NCBI RefSeq assembly: GCF_006381105.1
Contig: NZ_VDET01000018.1
Span: forward strand, 62,001-126,000
From: Flavicella sediminum
Lineage (GTDB): Bacteria > Bacteroidota > Bacteroidia > Flavobacteriales > Flavobacteriaceae
Length of the DNA: 64,000 bases
Reading direction: 5' to 3'
Shown here: positions 46,940-55,400 of the stretch, piece after piece
How the letters are laid out: the number at the start of each line of letters is the position of its first letter
Numbering within the stretch: position 1 is the first letter of the stretch
Made by a program: the position numbers and the translations under genes
Notes under the pieces: model-generated
Seen by the model: only the letters and a program-made list of their open reading frames with translations
The model's database searches: none
What the model was told of the DNA's origin: nothing

Positions 46940-47971
46940 CTATTTCTTATTTTGGATTCTTAGAATTTTCACAATTCGATTGTACGTAATTTGTGATAAA
47001 TTCCAGAGATAATCATCAAAATTAGTGGTATTTAAAAATTGAACAACAACGAGGTCTAAATCTTTGTGGTATTTGGCAAGACTTTGATAGCCGGGAACCA
47101 AGCCACCATGTTCGTATTCATAAATAGTAGCGTAAATTTCTTGTTCCCCTTCTTTAAAAGCAGAACCATCATTTAAGGCACGAATGAATTTTCCAACATC
47201 TTCTGCGGTTGCCAACATTCCTTTTTCTTGGTATTTAAAATCTTCCTCAACTCCTACATAATAGCCACTCATTACTTCATCCATAGGTACTTCACTAAGC
47301 GATCCAAATGTGTTTTTCAGTCCAAGCGGAATTAAAATTTCTTCTTTTACAAATTGATGGCGGCTATACCCAACAATTTTTTCAATGATACGAGAAAGCA
47401 ATAAATAATTGGTATTGGAATAACCATAAGCTTCACCAGGTTCAAAATTGGCAGGTAGGTTTAAGGCATAGCCAAGCGTTTCATCAAAGTTTTTTGGCGG
47501 TTTTTCCCAAAACCCAGGATTGTCTGTATAATTAGGAATTCCACTTTTGTGTTGAACCATGAGGCGTAGGGTGATTTTTTCCGCATTTTCAATTTTTTCA
47601 ACCAATTCGGGAAAATAGTAAGCCAGTGTATGGTCTAAAGACAAACGTTTGCTTTTGGCCAATTTGGTAATGGCAACCGCTACATAAAGTTTGCTGATAC
47701 TGGCAATTTTAAATAAGGCTTGTGGTTTGGCGGGAATTTTCTTTTTCTTGTCGTGCCAACCACCCGTATAAAATTGGGGGCCTTTTCCTGCCTGATCCAC
47801 ATAAACGATGATACCTTCAAATCCATGCCCAAGTGTTTCTTGTACTTGTTCGGGCACTGTTTCAGGAAGTGGTAAAATCCAAGCCTTTACCAAAATCCAA
47901 GGTACAAATGCCAATGAGGCAATGCTTACCATAATAAAAAGAATTCTGAGGATGTCTTTTATTCGTTTCAT
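46940..47971 (-). CDS. membrane-anchored serine hydrolase (beta-lactamase family)
   Basis: 343 residues. An N-terminal membrane anchor (LRILFIMVSIASLAFVPWILV), then the class C beta-lactamase fold with SxxK in FKIASISKLYVAVAI, the Tyr motif in GYSNTNYLLLSRIIEKI and a C-terminal HGGLVPGYQS (HxG in place of KTG). It is first of a pair with the zinc-finger monooxygenase. Substrate unknown. Confidence 0.85.
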   Translation of the reverse strand: MKRIKDILRILFIMVSIASLAFVPWILVKAWILPLPETVPEQVQETLGHGFEGIIVYVDQAGKGPQFYTGGWHDKKKKIPAKPQALFKIASISKLYVAVAITKLAKSKRLSLDHTLAYYFPELVEKIENAEKITLRLMVQHKSGIPNYTDNPGFWEKPPKNFDETLGYALNLPANFEPGEAYGYSNTNYLLLSRIIEKIVGYSRHQFVKEEILIPLGLKNTFGSLSEVPMDEVMSGYYVGVEEDFKYQEKGMLATAEDVGKFIRALNDGSAFKEGEQEIYATIYEYEHGGLVPGYQSLAKYHKDLDLVVVQFLNTTNFDDYLWNLSQITYNRIVKILRIQNKK

Positions 47972-48365
47972 GCGTTTCTTCCTTTATAAGCCTTTATTTA
48001 GATAACAATTTTGCCAACGGGGTGTTATGGTGAAGTGAATGATTCAATATTATGGGTGTTTTTTTTGAATAGCCCCCTAAGGGGCGACAGTAAAATAATT
48101 TAGGCAATTTTTGAGAAGTAAAGATAACAAATGTGAGGAAAGGGAAATAAGGACTCGTTTTTAATTTTTCTCTGTCGGATTGTTTGTGTAGTTCCAAAGG
48201 AAAACGAGCTTACTCGAAAATACATTTTTTGTAAGGGAAGACTTCTGCTAGATTTTATTTCACCTAAATTCTATGTAAACCAAACAATAAACAAAAATTC
48301 CCTCAAGAAGTACTTGAGGGAATTTAGATAGGTGTTATAAAATGTGTGCTGTATAAACTTTATAC
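47972..48365. other. 394-bp intergenic region
   Basis: Contains a small hairpin GCCCC-CTAA-GGGGC (48072-48085) and the terminator at 48295-48325. A 67-codon minus-strand reading frame here has no recognisable protein features. I see no gene. Confidence 0.5.
48295..48325. terminator. terminator of the SDR operon
   Basis: AAATTCCCTCAAG pairs perfectly with CTTGAGGGAATTT around AAGTA, 41 bp past the SDR stop codon on the minus strand, with a T-run. Its core is nearly the same as the hairpin at 58206. Confidence 0.8.
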
Positions 48366-49085
48366 TTACGGGTTTGTAGACCATAAGGCGGCACCTTTTA
48401 ACATCGCTCTTCTAGGAAGTTTTAACCCAGCCAATACTAATTCTGCAAAATCTTCGGGTTGCAGTACATTTTCTTCAGAGCCTTTGTTTAGCATCCCCAA
48501 TTCCACTGTCATTTCAGTTTCTATGGTACTTGGCGTTAAGGTACATACTCGAATATTATTTTTACGCACCTCTTTCATCAAAGATTCTGACATACCGATA
48601 ACGGCAAATTTGGACGCCGAATAAGCCGAGATATTTGCGTTGCCATTTAAACCGGCAGTTGAAGAAATATTGACAATATCTCCTTCGTTTTTTTCAAGTA
48701 AATAAGGAAGCACTTCTTTGGTTACATAATACATACCCATAACATTGGTTTGAATAATTTGTTGCCATTGCGCCACTTCCATGCTTTCAAAAGAACCGAT
48801 AGCCGCAATACCAGCGTTGTTGACTAATATATCTACGGTTCCTAAAGTTTTTACGATCGTTTTGATACTGCTTTTTACTTCTTCGTAATTGCTTATATCG
48901 AAAACAGAATAGCAAGCTTGCACCCCATAGCTTTGCAGTTCAGCAACAGTTTCTTTCAAGGCTTTTTCATTTCTTCCTGTGATAGCCACAGCTATTCCTT
49001 CTTTGGCGAAGGCTAGGGCAGTAGCTTTTCCAAGTCCCCTTGAGCCACCAGTAATGATGGCTTTTTTATTTTTTAAATTTTCCAT
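48366..49085 (-). CDS. short-chain dehydrogenase/reductase (FabG-like)
   Basis: 239 residues. TGxxxGxG motif in AIITGGSRGLGKATALAF, NNAG in DILVNNAGIAAIG, catalytic Ser in IVNISSTAG, YxxxK in YSASKFAVIGM. It is probably a 3-oxoacyl reductase or sugar/alcohol reductase; substrate unknown. It lies 27 bp after the propeller-Dabb gene and is the last gene of that operon. Confidence 0.85.
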   Translation of the reverse strand: MENLKNKKAIITGGSRGLGKATALAFAKEGIAVAITGRNEKALKETVAELQSYGVQACYSVFDISNYEEVKSSIKTIVKTLGTVDILVNNAGIAAIGSFESMEVAQWQQIIQTNVMGMYYVTKEVLPYLLEKNEGDIVNISSTAGLNGNANISAYSASKFAVIGMSESLMKEVRKNNIRVCTLTPSTIETEMTVELGMLNKGSEENVLQPEDFAELVLAGLKLPRRAMLKGAALWSTNP

Positions 49086-49112
49086 TTTATCTTTTTTTAG
49101 AAGGAACTGTTG

Positions 49113-50624
49113 TTATTTTGTCCAATAATCTAAGACCAATACATCGGCAATAATGGGCCCAATTTTACCCACCATGGCTAAATGTGCTTTGTGAAATAAA
49201 TAAATTTCGCGGGCATGTTCATTTTTAAAAGTTAAAGTAAAACAATGTGTTAAACCTTTTGAATGACCTTCGGTACTGTCGTTAACTCCCCATTCAAGAT
49301 TTGCAATTTCAGGAATTTCATTTTTAAGATTTGCAAAAGCTTTAACAGCTGCATCAACTTGTTCTTTGGTAGCCGTTTTTTTATAGGTCAAGTTCACCAT
49401 ATGTCTTAGCACTTTTCCTTCTCTATTAATTTTTGGTGCAATTTTATAGGTAGCAATTTTTCCTAAATCAAATCGGAAAGAACCTGCAATTAGGAAATTA
49501 GTATTGCCAATTTTATGCGATTTTAAACCATAATAAATAGAAAATCCAGTTTCTAAATAATGCAAAGGCGTTAAAATTCCTTCTTCGTTTAGTTTGCACA
49601 ATTGAATGCTGGCATCGTCTCTAGTACCCACAGCAATAACAGCTTCGTTATTTTGAACAGAAACAATTTCAATTCTTGTTTGCCCTTGCAATTTTGTGGT
49701 TTCATCATCTTTTAAAATAGAATGTGGAATAAGTGCTCCTTTTTTATTCACTTTAAAAATACTTACAGCATCGCCATGGTAAACAAAATCAGGTCTTTTA
49801 ATAAAGCCACCTCTTTTGTAGTATTTATGGTGTCTGTGTCCCACAATTACATACTTGTTTTCACCCAAAGTAACCCCCGTAACCGGATAAGCACCTGTTA
49901 AATATCTGTCTTTCGTATTGTCGCTAATATTATTGACATTTTTGAATTTTCCACTTTCGTAAACTCTAAAACTGCTCACACCATTGTCTTGAAAACCACT
50001 TGTATATAAAAATGTTTTTCCTTTAATTACATGAGTAAACATTCCTATAATCCCATCAGTATGAATGCTTTCATCATCTTTCATAGATTGTACATGGGTC
50101 AATTTTCCATCGTTCTGTATTTTGAAAGAACTCAATCCTGGAGTTTCTTCTAAACCTCCTACAAACAGATACGAAGCTTTTTTCATATGAATTACCTGTA
50201 GCGTAATTGCGGTTCCTAAATGTGTTTCTTCGGTGTCTTCCATTAAAGCAACACGTTCTAAAGCACCATTGTCTAAAATTTTAAAACTTTCAATAACATT
50301 TCCATGTTTGTTGGCAACAAATAAAAAGTCGGTTCCGTTAATATTGTCGGCAACCATACCTCTGGCAGGTCCTTTTTTCATGTGTAATTCGTGGTTGCTA
50401 ATAGGTGTAAGTATGCCTTCCTGATCTAAGCTATAGACATCTACATTTCCTACACCACCGGCATACACAAAGTGCAATCCGTTTTTTTCGTAGCTGGTTA
50501 CCGAAACGGTATTTTTCCCAGTTATGTTTTTAAAATCTTGTCTGTATAGCATTGGCTCTTGTGCGAAACCAATTTGTGCTAAAATGAAGAAGAGAACGAT
50601 CAGTCCTTTTTTGATATGATTCAT
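49113..50624 (-). CDS. secreted beta-propeller protein with C-terminal Dabb domain
   Basis: 503 residues, signal peptide (ends GFAQ). Residues about 25-395 are repeated blade-like strands with conserved turns (YVIVGHRHHKYYKRGG, GVSSFRVYESGKFK, FLIAGSFRF), a lactonase/LVIVD-like propeller. Residues about 400-503 are a stress-responsive A/B-barrel (Dabb) domain: RHMVNLTYKKTATKEQVD and NLEWGVNDSTEG, ending VLVLDYW. Dabb domains usually are small cytoplasmic proteins or fusions in polyketide or stress enzymes; pairing with a secreted propeller is unusual. 24 bp after the GlcG gene. Confidence 0.75.
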   Translation of the reverse strand: MNHIKKGLIVLFFILAQIGFAQEPMLYRQDFKNITGKNTVSVTSYEKNGLHFVYAGGVGNVDVYSLDQEGILTPISNHELHMKKGPARGMVADNINGTDFLFVANKHGNVIESFKILDNGALERVALMEDTEETHLGTAITLQVIHMKKASYLFVGGLEETPGLSSFKIQNDGKLTHVQSMKDDESIHTDGIIGMFTHVIKGKTFLYTSGFQDNGVSSFRVYESGKFKNVNNISDNTKDRYLTGAYPVTGVTLGENKYVIVGHRHHKYYKRGGFIKRPDFVYHGDAVSIFKVNKKGALIPHSILKDDETTKLQGQTRIEIVSVQNNEAVIAVGTRDDASIQLCKLNEEGILTPLHYLETGFSIYYGLKSHKIGNTNFLIAGSFRFDLGKIATYKIAPKINREGKVLRHMVNLTYKKTATKEQVDAAVKAFANLKNEIPEIANLEWGVNDSTEGHSKGLTHCFTLTFKNEHAREIYLFHKAHLAMVGKIGPIIADVLVLDYWTK

Positions 50625-50648
50625 AATTTTTGTTTTTTTCGTTTTTAC

Positions 50649-51134
50649 TTATAAAATAGCTTGTGCTCCGGTTGTAGCAATTTCTCTGTCTTGGTCTATG
50701 GTTCCACCACTAACGCCAATAGCGCCTATAATTTTACCCTTTTTATTTTTAATAGGAAGTCCACCCGGAAAAGTAATCAATCCACCGTTGGAATGTTCAA
50801 TATTGTAAATGATACCTCCAGGTTGGGTTAGCTCTCCTAATTTACCCGTGTCAATATCGAAATATCTAGCGGTTTTGGCTTTTTTAATGGCCACGTCAAT
50901 ACTTCCTAGAAAAGAATCATCCATTCTAATAAAAGCCTTTAAATTTCCACCAGCGTCTACTACGGCAATATTGACAAGGACTTTTGTGGCTTCTGCTTTT
51001 TTCTTTGCAACTAATAATATTTTTAAGGCTTGCTCATGCGAAATATCGTTTGTTTGGGCAAATGCCAAATTAGATAGCATTAGTAGTGTCCCTAAAAAGA
51101 CACAAATTTTGAAATGTTTACGTAAGTTCATCAT
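50649..51134 (-). CDS. secreted GlcG/HbpS-family protein
   Basis: 161 residues with a signal peptide (SNLAFAQ). The GlcG/HbpS fold: VNIAVVDAGGNLKAFIRMDD, AIKKAKTARYF, GGLPIKNKKGKIIGAIGVSGGT, with a characteristic end QDREIATTGAQAI. HbpS binds haem and senses redox stress; GlcG has an unclear role in glycolate use. It is the first gene of an operon with the propeller-Dabb protein and an SDR, downstream of a Crp/Fnr gene, with an FNR-like palindrome ahead of its start. Confidence 0.82.
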   Translation of the reverse strand: MMNLRKHFKICVFLGTLLMLSNLAFAQTNDISHEQALKILLVAKKKAEATKVLVNIAVVDAGGNLKAFIRMDDSFLGSIDVAIKKAKTARYFDIDTGKLGELTQPGGIIYNIEHSNGGLITFPGGLPIKNKKGKIIGAIGVSGGTIDQDREIATTGAQAIL

Positions 51135-51184
51135 TCTCTTCTAAATTTTATATGGCAAAAATTAGAAATCCTTCTGAGAAAAAA

Positions 51185-51200
51185 GTTGAACTTGTTCAAC
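51185..51200. promoter_or_regulatory. FNR-box-like palindrome GTTGAAC-TT-GTTCAAC
   Basis: A perfect 7-bp inverted repeat with a two-base spacer, 51 bp before the start of the GlcG gene and 20 bp after the Crp/Fnr stop codon. Its core TTGA-N6-TCAA has the same spacing as the FNR box TTGAT-N4-ATCAA. It is a good candidate operator for the adjacent Crp/Fnr protein. No T-run follows, so a terminator is less likely. Confidence 0.5.
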
Positions 51201-51219
51201 ACTCTTAAAAAAGCTTGGC

Positions 51220-51795
51220 TTATTTCTTTTGTTTTTTCAGTTTGCTAAGAAACTCATGGGTGATACCCAAATAACTGGCAATTTGCCTATCAGAGACTTT
51301 AGAGGAAATATCAGGATAGGTAGTTAAAAATTTATGGTAACGTTCCTTAGCCGTAAGTGAATTGCTGCTAATAAGACGCCTTTGCCAAGCAATAAGGGCT
51401 TTTTGCGACATCACTCTAAATAATTTTTCTACAGCAGGTTGGGTTTCGTAAAGGGCAAGCTTGTCTTTTCTATCAATTAAAAGTACTTGGCTGTCTTCAA
51501 GGGCTTGAATATTTAATACGGAAGGTGATTGATTCATAAAACTATCAATATCCATTAACCACCAATCTTTGGTCGCAAAATACAAGGTGTTTTCATTTCC
51601 TTTTTTATCGATTGAAAATATGCGAAAACAACCACTTAATACAAAACCTTCAAATTTACAGACTTCGCCTTGTACTAAAACGAAAGCTTTTTTGTGGATG
51701 GACTTTTCATAAAAATAGCTACAAAATTCTTCAAGGGCTGATTTAGAAAATGGAACGTTTTTAAGTATGTTTTTTTTTAGTAAATCCTTGGTCAT
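51220..51795 (-). CDS. Crp/Fnr-family transcriptional regulator
   Basis: 191 residues. The N-terminal cyclic-nucleotide-binding-type beta roll (VLVQGEVCKFEGFVLSGCFRI, STKDWWLMDIDSF-like block) is followed by an HTH (VSDRQIASYLGITHEFLSKL). It has no FNR iron-sulfur Cys cluster and no clear cAMP-contact pattern, like many flavobacterial members with unknown ligands. It lies just ahead of the GlcG operon in the same orientation and may control it through the palindrome at 51185. Confidence 0.82.
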   Translation of the reverse strand: MTKDLLKKNILKNVPFSKSALEEFCSYFYEKSIHKKAFVLVQGEVCKFEGFVLSGCFRIFSIDKKGNENTLYFATKDWWLMDIDSFMNQSPSVLNIQALEDSQVLLIDRKDKLALYETQPAVEKLFRVMSQKALIAWQRRLISSNSLTAKERYHKFLTTYPDISSKVSDRQIASYLGITHEFLSKLKKQKK

Positions 51796-51911
51796 TGCTT
51801 TCTTAAATAAATGGCACTTCTTTTTTACTTGTTTTAGAAGGCCTTAAACTAAGACTTTTTTTATAGATAGAAAGGATGAATTGCAAATTTACAGTATAGC
51901 AGAAATACATT

Positions 51912-52652
51912 TTAGGCTTGCAAAACATAATTTTGAATGACAAACAGTTCTGTAAAGCCCAATTTCAGGTATATATTTTTTCCCATGGCCGAAGCTTGTA
52001 AACTTACGTATTCCATTTGCTGACTAAGTGCCAAATTTATAAGTTGTTTCATCAATTGCTCGGCATAGCCTCTTCGTCTCATTTCTGGTGGTATGCCTAC
52101 AGAATGAATTCCCATGCTATTGTTACTTGCGTAGGCTATGGCTGTGCCAACAGGCGTGTCTTTATCATAAGCTATATAATACGGAATGTCTTGAAGTGTT
52201 TTTTCAATAGTTTCAATACTTATGACATACTTAAAAGCTTGGAAAAATAAATCGGCCCAAATTTTAATTTGTGTGCTATTGGTGACACGTTGAATTTTAA
52301 AATCTGTTGCTATAGCAAAAGCTTCGTCTATTTTTAAGGACATACCGACTTGTTCAAACCGCAGCTTAAAACCATTTTCTTTTAAAAGTGTTTCTTGTTT
52401 TTTATTGGGAAGTTGCCAAATTGGGAGGGTGATATAAGAACTTGCAGTGGTTAGTTTTTGTTGAATGATAGGCAGATTTTCTTCGGTAATGGGTTTTTGA
52501 AACCAAATTCTATTAGGCCAAGCAGAACCTTTAATTTCACAGAAATCAAAATTTGAAGTTTTTTCATAAGCGTTAAAAGCCCTACCCGCTGTTTTCCATA
52601 GATCCGTCAGATTTTGCAGGTTGTCGTTTATAAGTTCAGTTGTTGTTTTCAT
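51912..52652 (-). CDS. GNAT-family acetyltransferase with N-terminal extra domain
   Basis: Start at MKTTTEL (52652), because this ATG overlaps the stop codon of the transporter gene in the four-base ATGA form, a sign of translational coupling. About 246 residues: an N-terminal half without recognisable motifs (WFQKPITEENLPIIQ, typical of two-domain GNATs) and a C-terminal GNAT with MGIHSVGIPPEMRRRGYAEQLMKQLI (acetyl-CoA loop RRRGYA) and YVSLQASAMGKNIYLKLGF. Substrate unknown. Confidence 0.82.
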   Translation of the reverse strand: MKTTTELINDNLQNLTDLWKTAGRAFNAYEKTSNFDFCEIKGSAWPNRIWFQKPITEENLPIIQQKLTTASSYITLPIWQLPNKKQETLLKENGFKLRFEQVGMSLKIDEAFAIATDFKIQRVTNSTQIKIWADLFFQAFKYVISIETIEKTLQDIPYYIAYDKDTPVGTAIAYASNNSMGIHSVGIPPEMRRRGYAEQLMKQLINLALSQQMEYVSLQASAMGKNIYLKLGFTELFVIQNYVLQA

Positions 52653-53104
52653 TTTATATTGATTAAAAGAATTCCGAAAATCATTGCAATAAGGCCTAGT
52701 CCTCTTTTTAAACTGATGGGTTCCAAAGGTAAATTTAGCCAACCAAAATGTCCTGCAAAAACAGAAAAGGCCAATTGCCCAAACAAACCGAAAGAGATCA
52801 TGGTAGAAATACCCAATTTAGGAATGGTGTAATAATACAAACTAATTCCTAAAACACTAAACAAGCCCCCTGTAAACCATAAATAAATAGGAATTTGTTT
52901 GAGCGTGATTGCCATAGGGAAATTTTTGCCGCTAAGAAAAACTAAAGCGATTGCAAAAATGCTACTGCTACAAAAAGCAACAACCGATGCCAACAAGGGA
53001 TTTTTTAGCAATACGCCTAAATGTGCATTGAGTCCGCCTTGCATGGCCAAAAAAACGCCACCTACTATGGCCAGTATAGCTAAGGATACTTGGTTCATAA
53101 GCAT
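52649..53104 (-). CDS. YdcZ-family (DMT superfamily) transporter
   Basis: 151 residues with five hydrophobic segments; the N-terminus MLMNQVSLAILAIVGG (a start at 53098, MNQVSL, is also possible) and FLAMQGGLNAHLGVLLKNPLLAS are typical of YdcZ. Proteins of this kind are inner-membrane transporters or regulators with unknown substrate. It is coupled with the GNAT gene (overlap of 4 bases), so the two may act on the same compound. Confidence 0.82.
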   Translation of the reverse strand: MLMNQVSLAILAIVGGVFLAMQGGLNAHLGVLLKNPLLASVVAFCSSSIFAIALVFLSGKNFPMAITLKQIPIYLWFTGGLFSVLGISLYYYTIPKLGISTMISFGLFGQLAFSVFAGHFGWLNLPLEPISLKRGLGLIAMIFGILLINIK

Positions 53105-53239
53105 TGAGTTTTTTTAGCCGATTTTTCGGAGTCCGGATTTATTGAAGAATTGTATTTGTTGTAGCGCATGCTGTTTTGTTTTGTCATGAAAAGACAAAAG
53201 TAGCAGAAGTGAACATCAGGCGCATTTACATATGTTGAT

Positions 53240-53839
53240 TCAAGGACTTTTTTTTAAATCTTTACGGATGCGACTTAGCTGTGTGGGGGTAATTCCTAAA
53301 TGAGAAGCAATGTGCAATTGCTGTATGCGTTGGTCAATATTGGGGTGTTTTAAAAGTAAGTCTCGATATCTTTCTGTGGCATTTTCCATAACCAGTGACA
53401 CTTCTCGTTGTTCTTTTTCTAGGATCCAATTTTTTTCCAAATAGGCAATATAGAAATTTTTTAAGTCGAGGTGGGTATCGATAAGCTGTCTGTATTTTTT
53501 ATAATCCAGATGAATAAGTGTGGTGTTTTCCAAAGCTTCTAAGCTAAAATTGGAAGGCTTTTGCAAAAGATAGGAAACGGTAGAACCCGCAAAATCATTT
53601 TCAAGAAAAATATTTTTATTGTAGCTGTTGCCAGCCGCATCGGTTATATAGGCCCGAAGTGCACCTTTGCAAACAAAATGGATGTTTTTGGCAATTTGAC
53701 CATTTCTAAGCAAAAGTGCATTTTTCTCTAAATCTTGAAATTGAATCAGCGCGGCTATTTTTAACCAAGATGCCTCTGAAATTGCATGGTAACTTTCAAT
53801 TTTTAGTCTTAATTCGGAAATATATTTTTCTTTAGTCAA
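53240..53839 (-). CDS. Crp/Fnr-family regulator
   Basis: 199 residues. N-terminal ligand domain (NALLLRNGQIAKNIHFVCKG, FAGSTVSYLL) and C-terminal helix-turn-helix with LHIASHLGITPTQLSRIRK. It is 135 bp upstream of the transporter-acetyltransferase pair in the same orientation and is the obvious candidate to control them. No FNR-type Cys cluster is seen. Confidence 0.82.
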   Translation of the reverse strand: MTKEKYISELRLKIESYHAISEASWLKIAALIQFQDLEKNALLLRNGQIAKNIHFVCKGALRAYITDAAGNSYNKNIFLENDFAGSTVSYLLQKPSNFSLEALENTTLIHLDYKKYRQLIDTHLDLKNFYIAYLEKNWILEKEQREVSLVMENATERYRDLLLKHPNIDQRIQQLHIASHLGITPTQLSRIRKDLKKSP

Positions 53840-53868
53840 GCTACTTTTGTTTTCTGTAATAAAGAATG

Positions 53869-54489
53869 TTAATTGGTTGGAAAGCCTTCTTCTGCCAACT
53901 CTGTAATTTCCATGATATCGAAATGTTCTAGGATCTCATTCATTTTATCTTGATTCCATTTTCGAATATACACCCAATCGTAAAGATTGCCCATGATTGT
54001 TCTGACTCCAAGCCATTTACCATCTGGATTTATGGTTTTATTGTAACGGTATTCTTTCCATCTTGCAATTTTACCCAATGGGGTTTCTGGTATTGTCCAT
54101 TTTCTTACAACTCTAAATTTGTCTTCCCAAACGCGGTTCAATTTAGCGACGGGTCTCTTTTTTAGGATGTCCTTTTTTGGCAAAATATACGAATTGAATC
54201 GAGTGATGTATTGCTGTTTGTTTGGGTTTTCGTCTTCGGAAAGTTGTAAAATATATTTATCTAAATAATCGTGTGGACTTTTACTGTGCATTTTGTAATT
54301 AAATCCTAGCGCTTCTATTTTTTTAACACGTTCTACATTCTTTTTACTTTTTGCTGAAGTTAAAAAAGTTCCAAGGTTTTTACCTTTGTATTTAAAACGA
54401 TGGTTTACTTGAAGTTCTGCACCTTCATCTATAGCGCTTTTCAATAGGTTTAGCCATTCTTGTTCTGTATGTCTTTTTTTTGTTTTCAT
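53869..54489 (-). CDS. helicase-associated-domain-like protein of unknown function
   Basis: 206 residues, cytoplasmic, Lys-rich. Two segments look like the helicase-associated (HA) repeat: EWLNLLKSAIDEGAELQVNH then KGKNLGTFLTSAK and VERVKKIEALGFNYK, and a second, weaker one. HA domains usually occur next to or within helicases or as stand-alone repeats, and bind nucleic acid. No helicase is nearby, so this might be a free DNA-binding protein. The match is only motif-based. Confidence 0.5.
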   Translation of the reverse strand: MKTKKRHTEQEWLNLLKSAIDEGAELQVNHRFKYKGKNLGTFLTSAKSKKNVERVKKIEALGFNYKMHSKSPHDYLDKYILQLSEDENPNKQQYITRFNSYILPKKDILKKRPVAKLNRVWEDKFRVVRKWTIPETPLGKIARWKEYRYNKTINPDGKWLGVRTIMGNLYDWVYIRKWNQDKMNEILEHFDIMEITELAEEGFPTN

Positions 54490-54759
54490 TTAGGGGGAGC
54501 TAAAATATTAGATATTGAATTTCAAAACTTTACATAAGATGCTGTTTCTAAAAAAAGTATGCTAAGAAATAGCAAGGTATGTAAGCTTGAAGGCTTAAAG
54601 GTACTAATTATTTATATAGGATGTTGTTTTAATTTTGGTCTGTTTTTAAATCCTTTTATAGGTGTTTTTTGGTATGTAAAGAAACTAGGTTTTATGTTGG
54701 CAATCTGTTTCTATCTAAGGATCTGTAAATTTATTTTACGAGTTTGTAGCAATAAGTTT

Positions 54760-55005
54760 TTATGACTCGTTTTGTTGTTTTTTTAGCCAAGCTCTAATTT
54801 CTTTTCTTAAAGAAACTTCCGGTTTGGGTAAGGGAATGGTTTGTCCAAATTGTTTACTTCTGTTAAATTTAGAAAACGCAATTTTATGTTTTTTCCAAAC
54901 GTCTGGAAACAATTCTAAGAACTTGTTAAAAAAAGTTTGTTCATTAAGGGTTCCTTCTATTTGAGAAAGGACTTCTTTAAATTTTTGCTCTTGTTCTATA
55001 ATCAT
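54760..55005 (-). CDS. small unknown protein
   Basis: 81 residues, charged and helical, no signal or membrane segment; Phe/Lys-rich core (FFNKFLELFPDVWKKHKIAF). I do not recognise it. Five bp after the truncated desaturase gene; start ATG at 55005. It may be part of the disturbed segment. Confidence 0.5.
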   Translation of the reverse strand: MIIEQEQKFKEVLSQIEGTLNEQTFFNKFLELFPDVWKKHKIAFSKFNRSKQFGQTIPLPKPEVSLRKEIRAWLKKQQNES

Positions 55006-55010
55006 TTTTG

Positions 55011-55391
55011 CTAAGGGTGTGTTTGTTTAAGTTTTTTGTTGTGGGCTTTTTTGTTTCCTAAATTTTTCAAATATTTAAAATGTGTTATTGCATTAAGTTT
55101 CTTATTGGTGAATAAGGATTCGTGAACAGCATCATGGGAAGCATTAAAAGCAAGTAAAATTCCAGAAAGTCCAAGTAATGTATAAGTTAATATTACTAAA
55201 GGAAAATTTTTTGAAATTAAATTGGTAAATAACATACTATATAGACCAATAAACATGAAAAAATAGAAGAAGAATTTTGCTCTCAAAATACGTTTGCTTT
55301 TCTCTAGTACTTGATCAGTCAGAATAGTTGAAACTTTTAAGTTTAACTCCTTCTGAAAATTCGAATTTGAAGGTTTAAATTTAATTTTCAT
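55011..55391 (-). pseudogene. truncated fatty acid desaturase
   Basis: 126 codons. The N-terminus resembles membrane desaturases: two hydrophobic segments (FFFYFFMFIGLYSMLFT; LVILTYTLLGLSGILLAF) and the first histidine box in NASHDAVHESLFTNKKLN. A complete enzyme has about 350 residues with two more His boxes; here the frame leaves the family after about residue 104 and ends with an unrelated basic tail (NKKAHNKKLKQTHP). Without the later boxes no di-iron site can form. So this is a 5' fragment, joined to foreign DNA at about 55080. Its upstream region is occupied by a large stem-loop. Confidence 0.65.
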
Positions 55392-55400
55392 CTTTATTTT

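Noticed and set aside
47994-48197. 67-codon minus-strand frame between serine hydrolase and SDR
   Set aside because: Low-complexity, no start context, overlaps a small GC hairpin; typical of intergenic DNA.
54559-54765. Plus-strand 68-codon hydrophobic frame in the 54.5-54.8 kb gap
   Set aside because: No ribosome-binding sequence or family features; membrane-like look is expected from T-rich DNA.
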